Of a DNA stretch of 6,411 bases, positions 1 through 5,822 are shown one piece after another. Location: assembly GCA_964540925.1 (NCBI GenBank), contig CAZIOR010000028.1:1-6411 (forward strand). Reading direction: 5' to 3'. A model generated the notes under the pieces. It had not been told where the DNA came from. It was given only the letters and a program-made list of their open reading frames with translations, and searched no databases. A program made the translations under genes and the position numbers. The DNA comes from CAZFRF01 sp964540925 (GTDB lineage Bacteria; Patescibacteriota; Microgenomatia; Levybacterales; UBA12049). Each line of letters opens with the position of its first letter. Position 1 is the stretch's first letter.

Positions 1-30
1 AAAACTGCCAAACAACCTGTAAAAAAATAG
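1..30 (+). CDS. Possible C-terminal tail of an upstream gene (partial)
   Basis: Frame 1 reads KTAKQPVKK and then a TAG stop at 28-30. The window edge cuts off everything before it. A short lysine-, alanine- and proline-rich tail of this kind is common at the ends of basic nucleic-acid-binding proteins such as ribosomal or histone-like proteins. Nine residues cannot identify a family, and a chance open frame of this length is easy to get. If real, the gene ends about 100 bases before the operators at 131-166, and no standard Rho-independent terminator separates the two. Confidence 0.3.
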   Translation, partial: KTAKQPVKK

Positions 31-70
31 GCTCGAACTTTACGGTGGCTAAAAGCAAACTTTTCTTTTT

Positions 71-107
71 CTCTGCGCTTGCCCCGCCCACCCGTGCGCG
101 CGCAGAG
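71..107. repeat. GC-rich island with an 8-bp inverted repeat and four GCGC tetramers
   Basis: CTCTGCGC at 71-78 is a perfect reverse complement of GCGCAGAG at 100-107, with a 21-base C-rich loop between. The stem could extend by T-A and G-T pairs at 68-70/108-110. A second weak hairpin follows (CAGG 111-114 with CCTG 121-124). The island is strikingly GC-rich against AT-rich surroundings. GCGC occurs at 75-78, 96-99, 98-101 and 100-103. It does not look like a standard terminator: the T-rich run lies before the stem on the + strand and becomes an A-rich run after the stem on the - strand. Its function is unknown. It could be a leftover junction of the island, a structured 5' element, or a methylation-sensitive control region. 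Confidence 0.5.
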
Positions 108-130
108 GAGCAGGAAACTCCCTGAAGTAT

Positions 131-166
131 ATTGTATTATAGTACAAGATTGTACAAAAATACAAT
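131..166 (+). promoter_or_regulatory. Twin operator (C-box-like) of the R-M operon
   Basis: Two copies of TTGTA-N6-TACAA lie in tandem: left 132-147 and right 150-165, with centres 18 bp apart. Together they form a 36-bp dyad centred between 148 and 149, in which 15 of 18 base pairs match. The inner arms GTACAA (142-147) and TTGTAC (150-155) pair perfectly, as do the outer arms ATTGTAT (131-137) and ATACAAT (160-166). Two adjacent dyads just before the regulator gene is the known architecture of controller (C) protein sites, where one dimer activates and a second represses. The half-site differs from the classical GACT/AGTC C-box, so this would be its own specificity group. Binding by the regulator at 177-398 is inferred from position and symmetry. 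Confidence 0.75.
135..143 (+). promoter_or_regulatory. Candidate -10 elements inside the left operator
   Basis: TATTAT (135-140) and TATAGT (138-143) each differ from TATAAT at one or two positions. Neither has a convincing -35 hexamer at the right distance upstream. Transcription would start near 147-151 and leave a leader of roughly 25-30 bases before the ATG at 177. A third candidate, TACAAT (161-166), lies in the right operator and would give an almost leaderless message for the 177 start. A weak promoter lacking a -35 and overlapped by the operators would suit regulation by a C-like protein, but the exact element is a guess. Confidence 0.3.
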
Positions 167-167
167 T

Positions 168-172
168 AAAGG
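168..172 (+). promoter_or_regulatory. Weak Shine-Dalgarno sequence deciding the regulator start
   Basis: AAAGG ends four bases before the ATG at 177. The spacing is short, but it is the only Shine-Dalgarno-like sequence near the regulator gene. It lies directly after the right operator, which favours the ATG at 177 over the in-frame ATG at 192, where no ribosome site is visible. An in-frame TTG at 132 lies inside the operator and is an unlikely start. Confidence 0.35.
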
Positions 173-176
173 TAAA

Positions 177-398
177 ATGTGTATAACTTTTATGAATACT
201 ATTTCAAAAAAATTAGGCGATAATATAGCGAGAATTAGAGAAGAAAAAGAAATGTCGCAAGGGGATATCTGTAGAATTACTGGAATGGATAGAGGATATA
301 TTAGTAGAGTTGAAAATGGATCAAAAAATCCTACAATTTCTAATTTAGAAAAAATAGCAAAGGCTTTGGGTGTAAAACCGGATGAATTATTGAAATAG
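177..398 (+). CDS. XRE-family / C-protein-like transcriptional regulator of the R-M operon
   Basis: A 73-residue protein (68 if started at the ATG at 192) that is almost entirely one lambda-repressor-like helix-turn-helix domain. Counting from the second Met, the core runs from about residue 7 (KLGDNIARIREEKEMSQ) through the recognition region GMDRGYISRVENG (31-43) to the closing NLEKIAKALGVKPDELL. That is the usual build and length of restriction-modification controller proteins, which bind DNA as dimers. It is the first gene of the run, sits 11 bases after the twin operator and ends 2 bases before the methyltransferase ATG. Inference: it autoregulates through the 131-166 operators, allowing methylation before restriction. 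A plain XRE repressor of the methyltransferase is the alternative. The family call is secure; the C-protein role is likely, not shown. Confidence 0.9.
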   Translation: MCITFMNTISKKLGDNIARIREEKEMSQGDICRITGMDRGYISRVENGSKNPTISNLEKIAKALGVKPDELLK

Positions 399-400
399 TT

Positions 401-1405
401 ATGGCAAAAACTAAACCTAAAACAAAAAACTTAAAATTTATGGATTACTGCGCTGGTATCGGCGCAGGGCGTATTGGTCTTGAGAGAAATGGCTTAACCT
501 GTGTTGGATTTTCTGAAATAGACAAACAGGCAGAAAAAACTTATAGAAGGTTTTTTGGACAGGACGAGGTAAATTATGGCGACTTAATGAAAATAGACAC
601 AAATAAGTTGCCTAATTTTGACATGATGATTGCGGGTTTTCCGTGTCAGACTTTTTCAGTTATTGGACAAAGAAAAGGAATGCAAGACGAGAGAGGGCAA
701 ATAATTTACGGGCTGATCAAGATAATGCTTGATAAAAATTTAAAGTATTTTATTTTGGAGAATGTAAAAGGTTTAACAAATCATGATAATGGAAATTCTT
801 TACGAGTAATTTTGCGAGAATTAGATAAGGCGGGCTATAAAGTTTTTCATAGAGTTTTAAATAGTGTTGATTATGGCGTTCCTCAAATGAGAGAAAGAAT
901 CTATTTTGTTGGAGTAAGAAAAGATTTAGTCCCAGAAGATTTTCAGTTTTTCTTCCCTGAGCGTCAAAGAAGAGTTAATGTTCAAGATTATCTAGTTGAT
1001 ACAAAAGAGCTTGAATTTGACGAAAAGAAAGAATCCTTTGAAACTTTTTTGAAATATCTTGAAAATAAATACAATCGTGATCAATACAATATAAAGGACA
1101 TATTAAAACAGGATTATTTGGTATTGGATACAAGACAATCAGACTTGCGTCTTTATCACAATAAAGTTCCTACTTTACGAACCGGACGGCATGGAATTTT
1201 ATATGTCAGAAATGGCAAGTTCAGAAAGTTGTCTGGTTATGAATCGTTGTTGCTTCAAGGTTTCCCAAAACAGCTAGCAAAAAAAGTTGATGGTGTTATT
1301 GACGAAATACATTTATTAAAACAAACCGGCAATGCTATGACAGTCAATATTATTGAAGCTATAGCGAAAGAATTATTTAATACATTGGAACAATATGAAA
1401 AATAA
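401..1405 (+). CDS. DNA (cytosine-5-)-methyltransferase of the R-M system, probably GCGC-specific
   Basis: A 334-residue enzyme that transfers a methyl group from S-adenosylmethionine to carbon 5 of cytosine in DNA. The family motifs occur in order: motif I FMDYCAGIGAG (13-23, cofactor binding), motif IV with catalytic Cys82 in GFPCQTFS (79-86), motif VI ENV (120-122), motif VIII QMRERIYFVG (162-171), and motif X near QTGNAMTVN (308-316). The stretch of about 185-270 is the target-recognition region and ends in PTLRTGRHG (257-265). GYESLLLQGFP (279-289) matches the conserved block after it. Length is normal for a monospecific bacterial enzyme and nothing is missing. It starts 2 bases after the regulator and overlaps the endonuclease by 11 bp. 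The GCGC target is inferred from the HinP1I-like partner; the recognition region does not visibly resemble that of M.HhaI. The start has no Shine-Dalgarno, suggesting coupling to the regulator. Confidence 0.96.
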   Translation: MAKTKPKTKNLKFMDYCAGIGAGRIGLERNGLTCVGFSEIDKQAEKTYRRFFGQDEVNYGDLMKIDTNKLPNFDMMIAGFPCQTFSVIGQRKGMQDERGQIIYGLIKIMLDKNLKYFILENVKGLTNHDNGNSLRVILRELDKAGYKVFHRVLNSVDYGVPQMRERIYFVGVRKDLVPEDFQFFFPERQRRVNVQDYLVDTKELEFDEKKESFETFLKYLENKYNRDQYNIKDILKQDYLVLDTRQSDLRLYHNKVPTLRTGRHGILYVRNGKFRKLSGYESLLLQGFPKQLAKKVDGVIDEIHLLKQTGNAMTVNIIEAIAKELFNTLEQYEK

Positions 1406-2171
1406 AAAGAAAAAATTAAAACAAATGATTGCTCTTGGCTCAAAAACGGCAAAAGGTGGATTTAAAAATGAACAGGATGTAATTGATAAATTCAATAATT
1501 GGAAAACAGAAAAAATTGCCCAGGAGTGGCTGGCTGAAATGAATTATAAAATTGATGATATTGAATTTGTTAAGGCGTCAAAAGTTAGAGGGCAATATAA
1601 GGCCGATATTCAAGTTAGAATAACAATTTTGATAAAATTAAAATCCCAAGAGGATTTACAAAATCTTCAAGTTAAATTGGTAAGTAATCCGCAAGGGTTT
1701 AATCAGATAGATAAAAGATGGGTAGATAAATATGCCGAACTTTGGAATATTCCGAGCGATATTATCAAGATTCTAAAACTTTTTACCGGGGAAATAAAAC
1801 CAATAAAGAATGGATTAAGAGATCCTCGCAGAATGTTTCTAGATGAGATGGGTAAATCAGATCAGGATAAGCTTGTAGATTTCTTTAAACACAACAAAAT
1901 ACTTGTTATTTCCGATGTTCTTAAAGGCAGGGGAGAGTTTTCAGCGGATTGGACTCTGGTAATTTTGAAGATGAATGGAGAAAGCAAGTGGGTTTTAAAG
2001 TCAATAAATGAAGTAATGAATATTTTTGGGTCTGGAGATGTGAGAATTACTCGTGAGGGTAGTTTGAAAATCGGAAAAATTGGCATGCAACGAAAAGGCG
2101 GGGATGGAGGTAGAGACACCGCAAAAACATTGCAATTCAAAATTAATCCGGTAGAGCTTTTTAATGAATAA
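1395..2171 (+). CDS. HinP1I-like type II restriction endonuclease (predicted G^CGC)
   Basis: A 258-residue protein that I recognise, from memory of the HinP1I sequence (about 247 residues), as a close full-length relative. Shared blocks include LGSKTAKGGFKNE (14-26), LQVKLVSNPQGFNQIDKRW (91-109), FTGE (130-133), RRMF (145-148), GRGEFSADW (178-186), GSGD (212-215) and QRKGGDGGRDTAKTLQFKI (232-250). HinP1I cuts GCGC after the first G. Its active site is Asp62, Gln81 and Lys83, a variant PD-(D/E)XK centre with Gln in place of the acidic residue. Here these become Asp71, Gln92 and Lys94 (ADIQV, then QVK), so the enzyme looks intact. The start at 1395 overlaps the methyltransferase and has a weak GGA 5 bases upstream. 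The in-frame ATG at 1425 would match the HinP1I N-terminus better and remove a lysine-rich extension. Specificity is inferred from similarity. Confidence 0.93.
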   Translation: MKNKKKKLKQMIALGSKTAKGGFKNEQDVIDKFNNWKTEKIAQEWLAEMNYKIDDIEFVKASKVRGQYKADIQVRITILIKLKSQEDLQNLQVKLVSNPQGFNQIDKRWVDKYAELWNIPSDIIKILKLFTGEIKPIKNGLRDPRRMFLDEMGKSDQDKLVDFFKHNKILVISDVLKGRGEFSADWTLVILKMNGESKWVLKSINEVMNIFGSGDVRITREGSLKIGKIGMQRKGGDGGRDTAKTLQFKINPVELFNE

Positions 2172-2664
2172 ACAAAAACCCAATTTAATAAAAAGCTGCT
2201 CAGACGAGGAAGTTTGGGAGTTTTTTGCTGAAGCAAGGAAAGAATTAAAAAACAGAGGGTTGATTCGTACAAATAATATAGTTGGTGAAAGAGGTGAGTT
2301 TATAGTAATAGAAATGTATAATAAGACCCCAGGATTGCCTAATTTGCAAGCTGCTCCAGAAGGTACGCAAAATGTGGACGCCTTAAGTCGTAAAGGGGAA
2401 AGGTATAGCATTAAGACTATGTGCTTGCCCGGTAAAACAACAAGTGTTTTTTATAACTGTGGTGAATTTGGCGAAAAAATACCGCCTAGTAAAAAATTTG
2501 AATATGTGGTTATTATTCAAATTGATAACAGCTTGGAACCAACGAGAATTATTGAATTAACTTGGAATCAGTTTTTAAAATTTAGAAAATGGCACAAAAC
2601 GATGAGAGGGTGGAACATGTCGGTAACTAGAGAAATTTTAAATGAGGGCAAGATAATTTTATGA
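2164..2664 (+). CDS. Uncharacterised 166-aa protein with a possible PD-(D/E)XK-like core
   Basis: I do not recognise this gene with certainty. The N-terminal 40 residues are a charged helix (SDEEVWEFFAEARKELKNRG). Next come VGERGEF (40-46), then a segment ending QNVDA (69-73) and YSIKT (81-85). Glu42/45, Asp72 and S82-I-K84 have the order and spacing of a PD-(D/E)XK nuclease fold, with Ser in the usual Glu position. YVVIIQI (114-120) and the ending IIELTWNQFLKF (129-140) fit the remaining strand and helix. It resembles, from memory, the small DUF6998-type proteins seen with R-M genes, but I cannot confirm that. No signal peptide or membrane segment is seen. It overlaps the endonuclease by 8 bp and vsr by 4 bp, so it is made with them. 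It may be an accessory nuclease, a restriction helper or an inactive fold used for DNA binding. Confidence 0.85.
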   Translation: MNKQKPNLIKSCSDEEVWEFFAEARKELKNRGLIRTNNIVGERGEFIVIEMYNKTPGLPNLQAAPEGTQNVDALSRKGERYSIKTMCLPGKTTSVFYNCGEFGEKIPPSKKFEYVVIIQIDNSLEPTRIIELTWNQFLKFRKWHKTMRGWNMSVTREILNEGKIIL

Positions 2665-3059
2665 CAGATATTGTCTCTAAAAAGAAAAGAAGCGAGATAA
2701 TGTCTCGAATAAGAAATAAGGACAGCAAGATAGAAACTTTGTTTAGAAAGAGGCTTTGGAAACGAGGTTTTAGGTATAGTAAAAATTCTGCCAAATATTT
2801 TGGTAAACCTGATATAGCCATGCCAAAATATAAAACCGTTATATTTGTTGATTCTTGTTTTTGGCATGGTTGTAAAAAACATTGTCGCATTCCATCAAGT
2901 AGACAGAGATATTGGATCAACAAAATAAATAGAAATAAAGAAAGAGATAAGGAAGTTGCAAAATCATACAAGAGATTAGGGTGGAAAATTTTGAGAGTTT
3001 GGGAGCATGATTTAAATAATAAACAATATTTTTTTAATTTTAGTAAAGTAAAATCATGA
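2661..3059 (+). CDS. vsr: Very short patch repair (Vsr) mismatch endonuclease
   Basis: A 132-residue Vsr-family nuclease. It nicks the strand carrying T in T:G mismatches that arise when 5-methylcytosine deaminates, starting very short patch repair and protecting methylated sites from C-to-T loss. The N-terminus KKRSEIMSRIRNKDSKIE (8-25) is the family entry motif. GKPDIA carries Asp51, matching catalytic Asp51 of E. coli Vsr, and VDSCFWHGC (63-71) followed by KKHC supplies His69 and the zinc ligands. YWINKINRNKERD (84-96) and GWKILRVWEHDL (107-118) complete it. His116 stands where E. coli Vsr has a zinc-binding Cys. The C-terminus is shorter than in E. coli. The ATG overlaps the preceding stop as ATGA, with GAGGG about 12 bases upstream. 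Linkage to a C5 methyltransferase is the classic setting; here the mismatch context would be the GCGC-type site. Confidence 0.95.
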   Translation: MTDIVSKKKRSEIMSRIRNKDSKIETLFRKRLWKRGFRYSKNSAKYFGKPDIAMPKYKTVIFVDSCFWHGCKKHCRIPSSRQRYWINKINRNKERDKEVAKSYKRLGWKILRVWEHDLNNKQYFFNFSKVKS

Positions 3060-5818
3060 GCGAAGAAAAACAAGAATTAAATAGGGGGTCTGAATGGAGA
3101 AAGTGGGATTTGCATATTCATACACCATTTTCTCATACATCAGAGTACGCTGGTGCAACAGAAGATGAAAAGTGGAATAATTTCATTGAGGGATTAGAAA
3201 AGCTGCCAAAAGACATAAAAGTCATTGGAATCAATGATTATTTGTTTCTAGATGGTTATAAAAAAGTAATAGATTATAAAAATAGTGGCAGGTTGAAGAA
3301 TTTAGATTTAATTCTACCCGTTGTAGAATTTAGACTAAATGAGTTTGTAGGTAATGAGCAATTAAAAAAGATTAATTACCATATCATCTTTGCAGAACAA
3401 AGCATTCTCGATATTGAAATTATTGAGGCACAGTTCTTGTCTTGTTTTAGATCATCATGCAACCTTGATGTAAACAATGCGGGTGGCACTACTTGGGGCG
3501 GTGTTGTTACAAAAGAAAGTTTAATTGACTTTGGTAAAAAAATATATGAAGCTACTCCAGAAGATAAAAGAGAAAGCAATAATCATTTTGAAATAGGCTT
3601 TAATAACATTAGTTATAGTCTCGACAAACTCAAAGAGTGTCTAGGGGAAATAAAAGAGCCCAACACGTATCTTAGAGGTAAATATATAAAAGCTATAGGA
3701 AAGTCAGAGTGGGAAGATTTTAGATGGACAGGGTCTCCTGCAGACAAGAAGGATGTGATCAATAACGCTCATGTTGTTTTCTCTGCTTCACCAAGCGCAG
3801 AACAAGCAAATAAAAATATAGATTCATTAAAAAATCAATCAGTAAATTGTCGTTTGCTACATTGTAGTGATGCGCATACTATTAAACAAATTCAAGATGA
3901 GGATGTTGTAAAAATTGATTTTTCTAATACTAGTCCTAAGGATTTGGGACATTGTTTTACATGGATTAAAGGTGGTGCTAGCTTCGAGACATTGCGGCAA
4001 GTAGTGGCCGATTATGAAAATAGAGTTTTGATACAAGAAAGAAATCCTTCTGAAAGCAAAAATTCATCCCCTGAACTTTTTATTGATCGAATGGAATACA
4101 AACAAGGGGTTGAAAATCACACAGTTTATTTTAACAAGGATATAAATTCTGTTATTGGTAAACGAGGTGCAGGAAAGTCTGTTTTACTTAAACACATTGC
4201 TTTTAATGTCCTTGGTGAACAAGAACAGCCCGATGTTAAAGAAATAGCTAAGTTACAAGATTTTAAAATCCATTGGTGTGATGATACATCCGAAAATAAA
4301 TTTGTTGAATACATACCGCAAAACTATCTATCGACCATCACATATGAGGATGGTAGAGATTATGATAAACGAGACGAAATGCTTAAGGCGCGTCTGTTCA
4401 ATAATGATTTATTCAAAAATGCCGATACAAGTAAGACTGATGCTGTAAATTCGATAGAGCTTAAAATCAATGCAAAAGTCAAAGAAGTCTTAAGCGTACA
4501 TAGACAGGTTATTGATACTACCATCCAACTAAAACCGCTAGGAAAGGCTGAGGATAAAGACAGTGCAATAAAAATCAAGCAGGAAGAAATCGATAAGCTT
4601 GGAAAGATTGATATAGCAGGTGAGGATATCAAAAATCAGACAAAATATTCGTCGGAAATAGAATCACTTATCAAAGAGATTAAATTACTAGAGCAAGACA
4701 TCCAGGTTATAAATACCATCGATAGTGATGTAAGTTTCATCACAGTCGATAATGAAGCATTCTTTGGGTTATCTCAAACAACCCTAGAGTTAATTGAAAA
4801 ACACATTGAGAAACTTTCCGCTCAAGAAATCAAAGCGTATCTAAAAAAGCTGTCAACTGATTTAACTACTAAAACTAGTGCTAAAAAAGATAGAAAAGCT
4901 ACAGTCGAAAAAGATTTAGAACCAATAACAAAGAAATTACAGCAAAATAAAACCATTGAAAAAATCCTAAAGGAAATAAACAAGCTAGGTGAAGAAAAAA
5001 AAGAAATAGAAAAACTGGAAAAATTTATCAATGAATCTAAACAGAAAGAAGAAGGAATAGTCGGTGAAATAGCCGATTTGTACCTATCCTTTAAGGGTAA
5101 AATTGAGGGGATAGTTCAGACGCTCAAAGATGCATTTGATAATTTTACTTTCATAACATTCGATTTTACTGTGAGTTACAGTGAGGATGAGTATAAGAGC
5201 AGGTTTTTTGATGTGTATATTGATGGGCGTTCAGGAGAACGTTTCAAAAAGTTTTTTGATGAAAGAAGGGATTTCAACAAAACAGAAATAACTCAAGTTA
5301 TTAAAGATATTATCATTGATGCATCTACTGCAAAACTGAAGACTGCGGGTGGTGATAAGGAGAGTGCGCTGGTCGCGCTATTGAGTTGCAGATATGATAT
5401 TGATTTTACAAAATCGGTTAAATATAAAAATGGGGGCGGGTTAGTAGACTTTGAAAATATGACAGGCGGACAGAAGGCGATGGCACTATTGGATCTTATA
5501 TTCAATCTATCTAAAAGTGGGTATCCAATAATTATTGATCAGCCAGAAAATGACATCGATGTTTCTGGAATTTCAAATGACTTGAGGAAACTTGTATTAG
5601 ACCAAAAAGAAAGACGCCAGGTTATAGTGGCAACACATAGTCCGAACTTGCTACTGCTAACTGATACTGAGAATGTGATAGTCGCGGAAAACGAAACTAA
5701 TACCATCAAGTATCACAATAGCGGAATTGAAAATAGACAGATTCAAGATGACATTGTAACTATTCTTGAAGGTGGTGAAGATGCATTAAAAAAGCGAATG
5801 CAAAAATTGAATATTTGA
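3056..5818 (+). CDS. PHP-domain phosphoesterase fused to an SMC/ABC-like ATPase (TrlF-like)
   Basis: A 920-residue two-part protein. Residues 15 to about 320 form a PHP (polymerase and histidinol phosphatase) domain with its metal-binding set apparently complete: DLHIHT (His20, His22), GINDY (Asp61), VVEFR (Glu91), NYHII (His109) and CSDAHT (Asp272, His274). From about 340 comes an ABC/SMC/RecF-type ATPase: Walker A GKRGAGKS (368-375), a lysine/glutamate-rich coiled-coil middle (about 495-555 and 600-670), a signature-like MTGGQKAMA (802-810), Walker B IIIDQPEND (825-833) and switch histidine His861 in VATHSPN. The layout matches, from memory, the PHP/ATPase proteins named TrlF-like. The start overlaps the vsr stop as ATGA and the next gene begins 4 bases after its stop. 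Inference: ATP-gated metal-dependent nuclease or phosphoesterase acting in defence. Domain calls are strong; substrate and role are unknown. No signal peptide or membrane segment. Confidence 0.93.
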   Translation: MSEEKQELNRGSEWRKWDLHIHTPFSHTSEYAGATEDEKWNNFIEGLEKLPKDIKVIGINDYLFLDGYKKVIDYKNSGRLKNLDLILPVVEFRLNEFVGNEQLKKINYHIIFAEQSILDIEIIEAQFLSCFRSSCNLDVNNAGGTTWGGVVTKESLIDFGKKIYEATPEDKRESNNHFEIGFNNISYSLDKLKECLGEIKEPNTYLRGKYIKAIGKSEWEDFRWTGSPADKKDVINNAHVVFSASPSAEQANKNIDSLKNQSVNCRLLHCSDAHTIKQIQDEDVVKIDFSNTSPKDLGHCFTWIKGGASFETLRQVVADYENRVLIQERNPSESKNSSPELFIDRMEYKQGVENHTVYFNKDINSVIGKRGAGKSVLLKHIAFNVLGEQEQPDVKEIAKLQDFKIHWCDDTSENKFVEYIPQNYLSTITYEDGRDYDKRDEMLKARLFNNDLFKNADTSKTDAVNSIELKINAKVKEVLSVHRQVIDTTIQLKPLGKAEDKDSAIKIKQEEIDKLGKIDIAGEDIKNQTKYSSEIESLIKEIKLLEQDIQVINTIDSDVSFITVDNEAFFGLSQTTLELIEKHIEKLSAQEIKAYLKKLSTDLTTKTSAKKDRKATVEKDLEPITKKLQQNKTIEKILKEINKLGEEKKEIEKLEKFINESKQKEEGIVGEIADLYLSFKGKIEGIVQTLKDAFDNFTFITFDFTVSYSEDEYKSRFFDVYIDGRSGERFKKFFDERRDFNKTEITQVIKDIIIDASTAKLKTAGGDKESALVALLSCRYDIDFTKSVKYKNGGGLVDFENMTGGQKAMALLDLIFNLSKSGYPIIIDQPENDIDVSGISNDLRKLVLDQKERRQVIVATHSPNLLLLTDTENVIVAENETNTIKYHNSGIENRQIQDDIVTILEGGEDALKKRMQKLNI

Positions 5819-5822
5819 AGTT

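Noticed and set aside
28..60. tRNA or tmRNA fragment (GGCTCGAAC resembles a T-loop)
   Set aside because: No 5-bp T stem, acceptor stem or anticodon arm can be drawn around it, and no CCA end follows.
68..110. Rho-independent terminator of the upstream gene
   Set aside because: The stem is GC-rich but no T-run follows it on either strand; the T-rich run precedes the stem on the + strand.
132..176. Extending the regulator upstream to the in-frame TTG at 132
   Set aside because: The extension would be encoded by the twin operator itself, has no ribosome site, and adds residues unlike any helix-turn-helix regulator N-terminus.
1255..3073. Several minus-strand open frames opposite the methyltransferase, endonuclease, unknown gene and vsr
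   Set aside because: They lie opposite well-supported genes, show no domain motifs and have the low-complexity Phe/Ser/Leu-rich composition typical of antisense frames of AT-rich genes.
3376..5505. Minus-strand open frames opposite the PHP-ATPase gene
   Set aside because: They are short, Ser/Phe-rich mirror frames of a gene with clear PHP and ATPase motifs.
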